From Clostridiales bacterium Firm_04 (lineage in GTDB: Bacteria > Bacillota > Clostridia > Oscillospirales > Ruminococcaceae), in assembly GCA_001603005.1 (NCBI GenBank), contig LVAJ01000025.1, forward strand, positions 1-64,000: DNA of 64,000 bases, in the 5' to 3' direction. Under the pieces are notes generated by a model. That model was not told where the DNA came from and did no database searches. It saw nothing but the letters and a program-made list of their open reading frames with translations. The translations under genes and the position numbers were made by a program. Within the stretch, counting starts at the first letter, position 1. Each line of letters begins with the position of its first letter. Below, piece by piece: positions 18,071 to 27,048 of the stretch.

Positions 18071-19240
18071 TTATCTGTAATCCGGATCCAGCCGGATCAT
18101 ATCGGCAAGCGCAAGATTCCGGTAGTTGAGATCCTCACGCAGCGTAAAGCCCTGCTGTTCCCAGAAGGCATTGCCGCCCGCATTGTTCTTGAATGCAACG
18201 AGCGCAGCCTTGTGGATGCCCTCTGCTTTCAGCGCATCGAGCGCGCGGTTCAGGAGCCTTGTCGCAATGCCCCGTCTGCGGTATTCCGGCGCGACGGACA
18301 TATGCTGAATGTACCCTCTCCGCCCGTCGTGTCCGCAGAGGATTACACCAGCAAGTACGCCGTTTTCCTCTGCCACAAAGGATGTATCGGGATTGCGTTT
18401 CAGATATTTTTCGATGCCCTCGCGCGAGTCATCGAGATTGTTGAGCCCGTTCTGACAGGCAACCCAGATCGCATACGCGCCCTCATAATCCGCGATCTCC
18501 ATTTTGCGGATCTTCACGGTATCCGCCGCTTCGATCGCTTCCGCGAGATCGAGCGTCCCCTGATAGAGTGACTTGCCGGCGATCGTGCCGTACAGCCCGA
18601 GATCTCTGCATTTTATAATGTCATCGAGCGTATGCACGCCGCCGCTTGCGACGATATTGCACTGTCCCTTTGTCGCATCGGCGAGCTTTTTCAGCTGGTC
18701 AATGCTGACACCGGAGAGCGTGCCGTCCTTCGATATATCGGTAAAGATAAAGGTCTTGACGCCGACCTTTATCATCTCTTTTGCAAGGTCAATATAGTGC
18801 ACATTACTGGTTTCGAGCCAGCCCTCAGTCGCGACCATTTCGTTCATCGCGTCGATCCCGACCACGATTTTCTCCGCGCCGAAGCGTTCCACGGCATCGG
18901 CAACGAGCTGCGGATTTTTGAGCGCCGCAGAGCCGAGGATCACGCGGGAAATGCCGAGATCGAGGTATGCCTGAACGGTCTCCAGCGTGCGGATGCCGCC
19001 GCCGACCTCGACCTTGAGGTTTGTGTTCTGTGCAATATTCTTATATATTTCCGTGTTGACCGGATAGCCCGCCTTTGCGCCGTCGAGATCGACCATGTGG
19101 ATCCACTCCGCGCCGGCAGCTTCAAATTTCTTCGCAGTTTCGAGCGGATCCTCTGCGACCTTGGAAGCAGTCGCATAGTCCCCGCGCACCAGTCGGACGC
19201 ACTGTCCGCCGATAATGTCGATCGCCGGAAATATAATCAT
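18071..19240 (-). CDS. hisA: HisA isomerase fused to a C-terminal GNAT acetyltransferase
   Basis: 389 aa. Residues 1-243 are a complete HisA (ProFAR isomerase): PAIDIIGGQCVRL with the catalytic Asp, EVGGGIRT, TDISKDGTLSG with the second Asp, and IVASGGVHT. Residues about 245-389 are a GNAT N-acetyltransferase: SFVAEENGVLAGVILC, SVAPEYRRRGIATRL (acetyl-CoA loop RRRGIA) and FWEQQGFTLRED. HisA alone normally has about 240 aa, so this is an in-frame fusion. It overlaps the hisH stop by 4 nt. The acetylated substrate is unknown. Confidence 0.93.
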   Translation of the reverse strand: MIIFPAIDIIGGQCVRLVRGDYATASKVAEDPLETAKKFEAAGAEWIHMVDLDGAKAGYPVNTEIYKNIAQNTNLKVEVGGGIRTLETVQAYLDLGISRVILGSAALKNPQLVADAVERFGAEKIVVGIDAMNEMVATEGWLETSNVHYIDLAKEMIKVGVKTFIFTDISKDGTLSGVSIDQLKKLADATKGQCNIVASGGVHTLDDIIKCRDLGLYGTIAGKSLYQGTLDLAEAIEAADTVKIRKMEIADYEGAYAIWVACQNGLNNLDDSREGIEKYLKRNPDTSFVAEENGVLAGVILCGHDGRRGYIQHMSVAPEYRRRGIATRLLNRALDALKAEGIHKAALVAFKNNAGGNAFWEQQGFTLREDLNYRNLALADMIRLDPDYR

Positions 19241-19842
19241 TTTGCCATCCTCTCAAAATTACGGAGCATCTGCAGCCCCTTGTCTCCCGATTTTTCGGGG
19301 TGATACTGCGCGCCGAAGACAAATTTTCCGTCCGTAACAAGCGCCGGAATTTTGCCGTCATATTCGCAGTAGGCGATGATATTCTTCTCATCGCAGAACG
19401 CCTGATACGAATGCACAAAGTACGTATATACGGGCGTTTCGATCTGTTCGAGCAGCGGGCTCTGCTGTGTGATGACAAGCTCATTCCAGCCCATGTGCGG
19501 GATGATGACCTTGTCAGACGGGATGCGGTGCACCTCGCCGGCGATGAGTCCGAGCCCGTCGCAGTCGCCGTTTTCGTCAGAGCGGTCGAACAGCATCTGC
19601 ATGCCGAGGCAGATGCCGAGCAGCGGCTTTTTCTGCGCATTTTCGCGGATTGTGTCCACCAGACCGGTCGCGCGCAGCGATTCCATTGCAGCAGGAAACG
19701 CGCCGACGCCGGGCAGGATCACGGCATCCGCACGGCAAATCTCATCCGCATCCTTCGTAACAGAATGCGGAATATCCAGATATTTGAGCGCATTGCAAAC
19801 CGAAAACAGGTTGCCCGCGCCGTAGTCGATCACAGCGATCAT
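19237..19842 (-). CDS. hisH: Imidazole glycerol phosphate synthase, glutamine amidotransferase subunit
   Basis: 201 aa. Starts MIAVIDYGAGNL; the nucleophile Cys is in LGICLGMQMLF and the His-Glu pair in QYHPEKSG. It releases ammonia from glutamine for HisF. The ATG at 19840-19842 follows AAAGGAG and overlaps the hisB stop (ATGA); an upstream in-frame start lies within hisB and is rejected. Confidence 0.96.
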   Translation of the reverse strand: MIAVIDYGAGNLFSVCNALKYLDIPHSVTKDADEICRADAVILPGVGAFPAAMESLRATGLVDTIRENAQKKPLLGICLGMQMLFDRSDENGDCDGLGLIAGEVHRIPSDKVIIPHMGWNELVITQQSPLLEQIETPVYTYFVHSYQAFCDEKNIIAYCEYDGKIPALVTDGKFVFGAQYHPEKSGDKGLQMLRNFERMAK

Positions 19843-20423
19843 GCCAGCACTCCTTTCGTCGAAAGCACCGTACCGTCTGCATTTTCCTGCACCGCGATTT
19901 TGAGCGCATGTGCAAACGCCTTGAACAGTGCCTCGCATTTATGATGATCGTTTTTGCCGTAGCACATATCGAGATGCAGTGTCATGCCGGCATTGACCGC
20001 GAGTGCGCGGAAAAATTCCTCGGTCAGGCAGGCATCGTAGCTGCCGATCATCTGGTTTGTAAATTCCCCGCGAAAGACGAGGAACGGGCGGTTCGAGAGG
20101 TCGAGCGAGCAGAACGAGAGCGCCTCGTCCATGGGGATGTACGCGCTGCCGTAGCGCGCGATGCCGGATTTGTCGCCGAGCGCCTGCATGAGCGCCTGCC
20201 CGATCACAATGCCGGTATCCTCGACGGTATGGTGCCCGTCCACATACAGGTCGCCGTTTGCATGCACGGTCATGCTGATGCCGCTGTGCCGCGACATTGC
20301 CGTGAGCATGTGGTCAAAGAAGCCGATGCCGGTCGAGATGTCGCTCTCGCCTTTGCCGTCGAGCTTCACGCTGACCGTGATCTGCGTTTCCTTTGTATTG
20401 CGGGTAACAGTCGCCTCTCGCAT
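19839..20423 (-). CDS. hisB: Imidazoleglycerol-phosphate dehydratase
   Basis: 194 aa, the monofunctional HisB. The metal-binding motifs DGHHTVEDTG and KNDHHKCEALFKAFA are intact, as is the opening TKETQI.V.V.LDG pattern. It dehydrates IGP to imidazole-acetol phosphate. GGAGG lies 6 nt before the ATG. It is the first gene of this cluster; hisG, hisD, hisC and hisIE are not in the window. Repeats of the hairpin family lie directly upstream. Confidence 0.96.
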   Translation of the reverse strand: MREATVTRNTKETQITVSVKLDGKGESDISTGIGFFDHMLTAMSRHSGISMTVHANGDLYVDGHHTVEDTGIVIGQALMQALGDKSGIARYGSAYIPMDEALSFCSLDLSNRPFLVFRGEFTNQMIGSYDACLTEEFFRALAVNAGMTLHLDMCYGKNDHHKCEALFKAFAHALKIAVQENADGTVLSTKGVLA

Positions 20424-20449
20424 AATTCGCCTCCGAGTGTGATTAAGGT

Positions 20450-20600
20450 ATCGCTTCGCGATGATTGATAATGGGCTGCGCGCCCAAACTGCGCCAAAGG
20501 GACTTGTCCCTTTGGAATCCCATTATGGATCGTAATATTGCTTTGCGGGATTTGAATAGATTTCAAGCCCAAACCCTGCCAAAGCAGCTTGTCCCTTTGG
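20450..20600 (+). repeat. Structured dispersed repeat, divergent copy 3 with internal duplication
   Basis: Contains hairpins ATCGC-TTC-GCGAT (20450-20462), GGGC..GCCC (20473-20485) and CCAAAGGGAC-TT-GTCCCTTTGG (20494-20515), in the same order and with the same linker types as the first part of copies 1 and 2 (AATGGG before and CCCAAAC..GCCAA after the second stem). The block CCCAAAC..TGCCAAAG..GTCCCTTTGGAATCCC recurs about 85 bp later (20567-20605). It fills the gap between hisB and the CPBP protease gene. Confidence 0.65.
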
Positions 20601-20617
20601 AATCCCGTTTCAATAGC

Positions 20618-21319
20618 TTATGCCGCGAAAAATTCCAGCATAAAGTCATAGAGCATATGCAGGAAAATGGGCAGCAGAATATTTTTTCGCTTCAAAAAGC
20701 AAATGCTGACCAGCACGCTGAACAGCAGAATGGTCGTAAAACCGAAGCTTGTGAACGCCGTTGCGAGCATGCCCTTTTCGTACCAGCCGGGAAAATGGAT
20801 CGCAAGGAACATGACCGCATTAAGCGCGATCATTTTCCAGTCCTTTTCCGATTTTGCAGTCACATTGAGCAGCCAGCCGCGGAACACGGCTTCTTCCGTA
20901 ATGCCGACAAAAATCAGCCATTGGTTATTGCGCAGCGTGAACTCCGGATTGACATGCAGCGTCCCGTGCAGGATGCCGGAAAACAGCGTCCTGCTGCTCA
21001 TGAGAAAGAACAGCGCCGTCCAGAACAGAATGCTTTTCAGCGGAACTTTTTCGGTAAACATCTGTTTCAGCCGGACTGCGCATTCCGGTTCAAAGCGCTT
21101 GACCAGCAGCAGCGCCGGAACCGTCCAGACCAGAACCTTAAAGCAGGACGCAAGCAGTTCAAAGGTCAGGGTATCATGCGTCATGGTCTTGAGCGCCGGA
21201 CGGATCCAGATCGACCAGCATGCCCATACCGCATAGAAGATGATCGAGTAAATGATGAGCGCCGGTATCTTGCCCGACGACCGGCGCGTCATCGTATTTT
21301 CATTTGCCGTTCCGCTCAC
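20618..21319 (-). CDS. CPBP-family intramembrane metalloprotease
   Basis: 233 aa, about six membrane segments. The family motifs are present: EEAVFRGWLL (EExxxR), AIHFPGW, and a C-terminal HMLYDF. CPBP proteases (CAAX/bacteriocin-processing family) cleave or protect against peptides in the membrane; the substrate is unknown. The GTG start at 21317-21319 overlaps the xylB stop (GTGA); an ATG at 21290-21292 is an alternative. Confidence 0.85.
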   Translation of the reverse strand: MSGTANENTMTRRSSGKIPALIIYSIIFYAVWACWSIWIRPALKTMTHDTLTFELLASCFKVLVWTVPALLLVKRFEPECAVRLKQMFTEKVPLKSILFWTALFFLMSSRTLFSGILHGTLHVNPEFTLRNNQWLIFVGITEEAVFRGWLLNVTAKSEKDWKMIALNAVMFLAIHFPGWYEKGMLATAFTSFGFTTILLFSVLVSICFLKRKNILLPIFLHMLYDFMLEFFAA

Positions 21320-22839
21320 AGTGCCGCAAGCTCCTTGAACGAATCCTTCAGTGCCGGATAGATCTTCCGGTAGAGCTGATAGTAGTTTTCATAGACCGGA
21401 ACCGCATCCTGCTGCGGTGCGCAGGTCTTATCGGTACCGATGATCGCAGCGCAGGCTTCCGGAACAGAAGCATACTCGCCGGTGCCGACCATTGCGAGGA
21501 TCGCGACGCCGAGTGCCGGACCTTCCTTGGATTTCGTGGTCTGGATCGGGCAGTTGAACAGGTCAGCGAGCATCTGACGCCACAGCGGGGACGATCCGCC
21601 GCCGCCGCAAGCCATCATGTCGTCAACGGTAATGTTCATCTCGCGGAAGACTTCGAGGCAGTCGCGGAGCGAATAGGTCACGCCTTCCATGACCGCGCGG
21701 AGCATATCGCGCTTCTGGTGCATTGCGGAGAGACCGAAGAACACGCCGCGTGCATTCGCATCGAGATGCGGAGTGCGCTCGCCCATGAGATACGGCAGAT
21801 AGAGCAGGCGGTTCGCGCCGATCGGCGACTGCTCTGCTTCCTTGTCCATGAGGTAGTATTCATCGACGCCCATGCCCTTTGCGGTCTGCTTTTCGGCGTC
21901 GCAGAAGTTATCGCGGAACCATTTCAGCGAGAGTCCCGCACCCTGCGTCACGCCCATGACATGCCAGCAGCCCGGCACCGCGCAGCAGAAGGTATGCACT
22001 CTGCCCTTGGGATCAATCGAGATCTTGGAGCTGTGCGCAAAGACGACGCCGCTCGTACCGATCGTGGTGAACGCCTTGCCGTCGGAAGCAACGCCCGTGC
22101 CGATCGCAGCCGCAGCATTGTCGCCTGCGCCGCCGACGACCGGCGTGCCCTCTGCAAGACCGGTCAGCTTTGCAGCTTCCGCAGTCAGCTTGCCGGTGAT
22201 CTCCGGCGATTCGTAGACCTTTGCGAGCAGCTTCTTGTCGATACCGAGCTTTTCAAGCACCTCATCGGACCAGCAGCGGTTCGGGATATCGAGCAGCTGC
22301 ATGCCGGATGCATCGGAGACTTCGGTCGCAAACTCGCCGGTCAGGATAAAGCGGATATAGTCCTTCGGCAGCAGGATATGCGCACATTTCGCATAATTTT
22401 CCGGTTCATTGTTGCGCACCCAGAGGATCTTGGATGCGGTAAAGCCGGTCAGCGCCGGATTCGCGGTGATCTCGATCAGACGCTCCGCGCCGACCTTTTC
22501 GGTGATCTCCGCGCATTCCTTTTCGGTTCTCTGGTCGCACCAGATGATCGACTTCCGGATGACCTGATTGTTCGCATCGAGCATGACCAGACCGTGCATC
22601 TGACCGGACAGACCGATGCCCTTGACGTCGTTCTTATCCACGCCGCTCTTTTTCAGCACGGCAGCCATGGTATGCAGCACAGCATTTGCCCAGTCCTGCG
22701 GATCCTGCTCTGCATAGCCGTTCTGCGGCTGATAGAGCGGATATTCCTCGGAAGCCGAAGCAATGACATTGCCCTTGCAGTCAAACAGTACGGTTTTGGT
22801 ACCGCTTGTGCCGATGTCCGCACCAAGATAGTAATTCAT
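21316..22839 (-). CDS. xylB: Xylulokinase
   Basis: 507 aa FGGY-family kinase phosphorylating D-xylulose to xylulose 5-phosphate. ATP-binding GADIGTSGTKT at the N-terminus, the sugar-binding LSGQMHGLVML typical of xylulokinases, GAGDNAAAAIGTG and the C-terminal signature GGGGSSPLWRQMLAD are all seen. No xylose isomerase or transporter is adjacent; the downstream partner is a CPBP protease gene, translationally coupled by a GTGA overlap. Confidence 0.95.
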   Translation of the reverse strand: MNYYLGADIGTSGTKTVLFDCKGNVIASASEEYPLYQPQNGYAEQDPQDWANAVLHTMAAVLKKSGVDKNDVKGIGLSGQMHGLVMLDANNQVIRKSIIWCDQRTEKECAEITEKVGAERLIEITANPALTGFTASKILWVRNNEPENYAKCAHILLPKDYIRFILTGEFATEVSDASGMQLLDIPNRCWSDEVLEKLGIDKKLLAKVYESPEITGKLTAEAAKLTGLAEGTPVVGGAGDNAAAAIGTGVASDGKAFTTIGTSGVVFAHSSKISIDPKGRVHTFCCAVPGCWHVMGVTQGAGLSLKWFRDNFCDAEKQTAKGMGVDEYYLMDKEAEQSPIGANRLLYLPYLMGERTPHLDANARGVFFGLSAMHQKRDMLRAVMEGVTYSLRDCLEVFREMNITVDDMMACGGGGSSPLWRQMLADLFNCPIQTTKSKEGPALGVAILAMVGTGEYASVPEACAAIIGTDKTCAPQQDAVPVYENYYQLYRKIYPALKDSFKELAAL

Positions 22840-22960
22840 AGCGCAAATCCCCTTTTTTTATGTTATAGTTTATTCGGATATACGGGCAGACCGGATCGCC
22901 GGCGCCCGCTGTTTTCACCGCAGGAGCCTGCGGAAAAACGCATGATCAGCGGCGGGACGG

Positions 22961-24331
22961 TCAGAAGTCGAAGTCATCCCCCTGCGCATCCTCATCCACC
23001 GTCGTCGTGGTCGTGGTGACCGTCGTGGTGGTCTTGGCGGATGTCTGTGCGGCGCGCTCTGCACGGATCGCATCGAGGTCAAGTCCCTCCGGATTGACCG
23101 GCGGCACGATGTTCGATTCAAGGAACGCCATCATATCGCGGTTCGCGGGATCAAATTCCCGCTGCAGCACGGCGACATACTCGCGGAACACGACCTTGCC
23201 GTTGACGGTCAGCACCTCATTTTCTTCCGGTACGCCGAGTGCGGCGAGGTTCTCATCGCTCATGCGGGAGAGCCGCAGCGAGTAGGTCGGTTCCAGTCCA
23301 ATCTCAACCATTTTGTCGAAATCGAGCGAAACGGTATAATCCGGTTCCACAAGGGACACGCGGAAGAATTTTGCGAATCTGGAGTCGATCGGATCCTTCT
23401 CGGAGCCGAATCCGAGCTTATGCCGCTGCTTTCTGGTCAGCTTGCCGATCGTGAAATCCTCTGCATAGCCGACATTGAGACCGAGCAGCTTCATCTGCTC
23501 CGCGTCGAGCACAAAGGTCGTGTTCGGGTTATGGGTAATGAGCTCTCTGGTGATCTCCGCGCGGCTCTGCACGGTCCATTCCGTCTTAAAGGTATCGAGC
23601 GGGCGCTCATGATAGACCTCATGCGCATAGCCCTTTGCGAACCATGTGCAGTGCTTGTAGTCCACATCGGCGGTATTCGGCTCCACGCTCACATAGGTAT
23701 TACCCTCGCCCTGATCCTCGACCTGCACGACGGAATAGCGGTAATTGCCCTTCGGTGTCACATCGCGCTCAACGACCGTTTCCTGCACCGCCGGCTGAAT
23801 GATGCCCTGCACAGTCAGGAAGACGAACGCGCCGAGAATATAGAGCATGATGAAGATCGCGCCGAAGATCGTTTTCGGTCCCTCGCTCGTTCCGCTCGCG
23901 AGATACGTGATCGTGACCATGAGCATCAGCGGTACCAGCAGCACAAGATGCCGGTAATTGAACAGAATGATCGGCAGATAGAACGGCATCGAGCACATGA
24001 TGACGAGCCGCGTCACGATCTGCTTTCTGGTAAAGAGCATGACCGCACCGAAGAAGATGCAGACCATCGTCACGAGGAAGCAGTAGAGCCCGCGGTGATC
24101 CTGCGGGATCTCCAGCCGGTAGAACATGCTGTAGTACGCCATGCGGATGACGCCCTTGAAATAGAGCAGCGAAAGCAGCGACACAAGGAACTTGGCAGCG
24201 CCGAGGAAGAACTGACCGTTTCCGGTTCTGACAGCCTCCTTTGCATTGCTCCATGCCTCCCGCAGCTGCTCCGCGGGATCAGCTTGTTGTTTTCTGCGCA
24301 CGGCAGCGGATTTTCTAACATTTGTACTCAT
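22961..24331 (-). CDS. Membrane protein of unknown function with Thr-rich C-terminus
   Basis: 456 aa. After a basic N-terminus there are about five hydrophobic segments between residues 45 and 190 (for example FLVTMVCIFFGAVML, LVLLVPLMLMVTITYLA, FIMLYILGAFVFLTV). The remaining 265 residues are soluble and probably extracellular, with no motif I recognise, and end in a TTTTVTTTTTT run and an acidic tail. The ATG overlaps the pcrA stop (ATGA). The Thr run resembles the linker of the cohesin-like protein. Confidence 0.8.
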   Translation of the reverse strand: MSTNVRKSAAVRRKQQADPAEQLREAWSNAKEAVRTGNGQFFLGAAKFLVSLLSLLYFKGVIRMAYYSMFYRLEIPQDHRGLYCFLVTMVCIFFGAVMLFTRKQIVTRLVIMCSMPFYLPIILFNYRHLVLLVPLMLMVTITYLASGTSEGPKTIFGAIFIMLYILGAFVFLTVQGIIQPAVQETVVERDVTPKGNYRYSVVQVEDQGEGNTYVSVEPNTADVDYKHCTWFAKGYAHEVYHERPLDTFKTEWTVQSRAEITRELITHNPNTTFVLDAEQMKLLGLNVGYAEDFTIGKLTRKQRHKLGFGSEKDPIDSRFAKFFRVSLVEPDYTVSLDFDKMVEIGLEPTYSLRLSRMSDENLAALGVPEENEVLTVNGKVVFREYVAVLQREFDPANRDMMAFLESNIVPPVNPEGLDLDAIRAERAAQTSAKTTTTVTTTTTTVDEDAQGDDFDF

Positions 24332-26715
24332 GATGACACCTTTCGGATTCGGGCATATTTTGCCATGATTTTTTTGGTACCGACGCGGTCAAATGCGATC
24401 TCCAGCAGAGAATCGCCGCCCATCGGCGTAACATTGAGCACGGTTCCCTCGCCGTGCACAAAGCTTTTGACGCGGTCGCCGGGTGAAAAGCTCAGTGCCG
24501 GCTCAGGCTGTTTGCTGCGGGATTTCTGCCACGGATCCTCCGGCAGCGGCTTTGCCGCGCGGGAAAAACCGGCGCCGGCAGCGGGACTGCTGTGTGCAGG
24601 CTCCTGTTTTTCGAGCACATCGGGATCCATCTCCCGCAAAAATCTGGACGTACTGTTCGATGCCGTCTGCCCGTAGAGCATGCGGTAGCCGGTCGTGGTG
24701 ATACAGAGCTGCTGCTTTGCGCGCGTGATCGCGACATAGGCAAGCCGGCGCTCCTCCTCGATCTCCTCGGGGCTGTCCATGCTTCTTCTGCCGGGGAAGA
24801 CGCCCTCCTCCAGCCCGACCAGAAAGACCTTTTCAAATTCAAGTCCCTTTGCGGCATGGATCGTCATGAGCGTCATTGCGTCCTGCGATTCATCGGCTCT
24901 GTCCTGATCGGTATAGAGCGAGATTTCTTCGAGGAAGCCGTTCAGCGTCGGTTCCTCGCCCTCATTTTCCGCCGAATTGATGTACGTGAGGATGCTGGTT
25001 TTGAGTTCGCGGATATTTTCGATCCTGCCCTCGCCTTCCTCGCCCATTGCCTTGAGCATGTCGAGATAGCCGGTCACATCGAGCAGCGTGTCATAGAAAT
25101 CATCGAGCGTCTGTTCGGACGCAGCATCCGTCAGCTCCTCAAAGACGGCACTCGCCTGCCGCAGCGCCGATGCACTGCGTGACAGCACCGGATAGGAATC
25201 CGCCGTGCGGAGCACCTCAAGGGGTGTCAGGTTCAGATCCAGCGCGATTTTCTGAATATTGGCGAGCGTCTGTGTCCCGATGCCGCGCTTGGGCTCATTG
25301 ATGATGCGGGAGAACCGCAGCATATCGAACGGATTGTTGACAACGCACATATACGCGACGACATCCTTGATCTCCTTGCGGTCAAAGAAGCGCAGACCGC
25401 CGTAGATGCGGTACGGGATGCCCGCCTGTGCGAGATAGCGTTCAAGGGTATTGGACAGCGCATGCGTGCGGTAGAGCACGGCGTAATCGCTGTACGAAGC
25501 GCCGTTTCTGACGCCCTCTGCAACTGTTTCGGCGACATAGCGCGCCTCGTCGTTCTGGTCAGCCGCACGGTACCATTTCACCTGACTGCCGTCGGCAAGA
25601 TCAGTCCAGAGCGTCTTGTCCTTGCGCCCCTGATTGTGCCGGATGACGGAATTTGCCGCGCGCAGGATCTGCTTGGTCGAGCGGTAATTCTGTTCCAGCC
25701 GGATGACCTTGCAGTCGGGGAACTGCTCCTCAAACGAGAGGATATTTTCAATGGTCGCGCCGCGGAATTTATAGATACTCTGGTCATCGTCGCCGACGAC
25801 GCAGAGATTGCGGTGCTTTTCGGCGAGCAGCCGGATGAGCTCATACTGTGCCGGATTCGTGTCCTGATACTCGTCCACGAGCAGATATCTGCACCGGTTC
25901 TGGTATTTTTCGAGCACATCGGGATTTTCGCGGAAAAGCTGCACCGTCAGTGCGATGATATCGTCAAAATCGACTGCATTGGATTCGCGGAGCCTGCGCT
26001 GATAGGCAGCGTAGATCTGTGCGATCTTGCTGCGCCGGAAATCGCCGTCGGCTTCTGCGAGCATTTCCTCCGGGGAAACGAGGCGGTCTTTTGCGCGGCT
26101 GATCTCATGCGCGACGGATTTTGCGGGGAATGCCTTTTCCATGGAATATCCCCTGCCGCGCTCCTGCAATGCGGGATCCTTCAGGCAGTCCGCGACGACG
26201 CGCTGACTGTCATCGGCATCATAGATCGTAAAGTCACCCGAATAGCCGAGCCGGTCGATATGCTGCCGCAGGATGCGGACGCATGCGCTGTGGAAGGTCG
26301 CCGCCCAGACGTCGCCGGCAGATTCGCCGAGCATGGTTTCGAGGCGGGCTTTCAGCTCCGCAGCCGCTTTATTGGTAAAGGTGATCGCGAGGATGCGCCA
26401 GCCGGGGACCGGCGCAAAGCCGAGCAGCTCCGTGAGGCGCTGTTCATCGGGTGCAGCGCTGCCGTCCGCGACCTGTTCGAGGTAGTGCAGGTCATCGGGT
26501 GCGCAGGGCGGCACCTCGCCGTAATAGGCATCGCCGAACCGCATCATGAACGCGATCCGGTTGACAATTGCAGTGGTTTTGCCGCTGCCGGCGCCCGCAA
26601 GGACGCTGACAGGTCCCAGCACGGTGCGGACGGCATCCTGCTGCGGCGGATTCAGCCCTTTCGCAGTCAGATACCGCGTGAGTGCTGCCTGTTTGATCTG
26701 TGTCATGCTCTGCAT
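24328..26715 (-). CDS. pcrA: ATP-dependent DNA helicase UvrD/PcrA
   Basis: 795 aa superfamily 1A helicase. Motifs in order: Walker A AGAGSGKTT, TFTNKAAAELK, DEYQDTN, VGDDDQSIYKFRGA, EQNYRST, TIHAAKGLEF and VAITRAKQQL. The C-terminal part has the GDRVKSFVHGEGTV Tudor-like domain that binds RNA polymerase in PcrA. It acts in repair, conflict resolution and plasmid replication. The start at 26713-26715 has GGAG 6 nt upstream; a longer N-terminus is possible but lacks a ribosome site. Confidence 0.94.
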   Translation of the reverse strand: MQSMTQIKQAALTRYLTAKGLNPPQQDAVRTVLGPVSVLAGAGSGKTTAIVNRIAFMMRFGDAYYGEVPPCAPDDLHYLEQVADGSAAPDEQRLTELLGFAPVPGWRILAITFTNKAAAELKARLETMLGESAGDVWAATFHSACVRILRQHIDRLGYSGDFTIYDADDSQRVVADCLKDPALQERGRGYSMEKAFPAKSVAHEISRAKDRLVSPEEMLAEADGDFRRSKIAQIYAAYQRRLRESNAVDFDDIIALTVQLFRENPDVLEKYQNRCRYLLVDEYQDTNPAQYELIRLLAEKHRNLCVVGDDDQSIYKFRGATIENILSFEEQFPDCKVIRLEQNYRSTKQILRAANSVIRHNQGRKDKTLWTDLADGSQVKWYRAADQNDEARYVAETVAEGVRNGASYSDYAVLYRTHALSNTLERYLAQAGIPYRIYGGLRFFDRKEIKDVVAYMCVVNNPFDMLRFSRIINEPKRGIGTQTLANIQKIALDLNLTPLEVLRTADSYPVLSRSASALRQASAVFEELTDAASEQTLDDFYDTLLDVTGYLDMLKAMGEEGEGRIENIRELKTSILTYINSAENEGEEPTLNGFLEEISLYTDQDRADESQDAMTLMTIHAAKGLEFEKVFLVGLEEGVFPGRRSMDSPEEIEEERRLAYVAITRAKQQLCITTTGYRMLYGQTASNSTSRFLREMDPDVLEKQEPAHSSPAAGAGFSRAAKPLPEDPWQKSRSKQPEPALSFSPGDRVKSFVHGEGTVLNVTPMGGDSLLEIAFDRVGTKKIMAKYARIRKVSS

Positions 26716-26820
26716 GTGAAACTCCGGCACCGTTCCTTTCTGACAGGATGAATCCGGAAAGCCGGCAGCTGCTGAAAAAATCAGATCCGCCGCCGGACAT
26801 ACTTCCGACAATACGACTTT

Positions 26821-26849
26821 ATTATATCACAAATCTCCGGAATTGAAAA
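26821..26849 (-). promoter_or_regulatory. pcrA promoter (extended -10)
   Basis: Minus strand TGATATAAT extended -10 (TATAAT at 26821-26826) with a weak TTTTCA -35 (26844-26849) at 17 bp. Confidence 0.65.
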
Positions 26850-26962
26850 GTCCTAAAAGAAAAATTTTCGATATTTTTCATATTTTCCGATACGCTGCAC
26901 GGGATATTCCCGCAATTTGACCGTATTTTCATGAGAGTTTTCTTAAAATTCAAAAATAGGGC

Positions 26963-26991
26963 TTTCTTTTTTTGTGATTTTCCTGTATAAT
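26963..26991 (+). promoter_or_regulatory. Candidate promoter of the AI-2E-type permease operon
   Basis: TATAAT at 26986-26991 with GT two bases upstream, and only a weak TTTCTT at the -35 distance; AT-rich DNA surrounds it. The 26,716-27,048 gap contains this and the divergent pcrA promoter, nothing else that I see. Confidence 0.5.
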
Positions 26992-27048
26992 AAAGTGGAA
27001 TACCTGTCATCCCGAAGCATGGTAACAGAAAGGGAGCATGCATCTATT

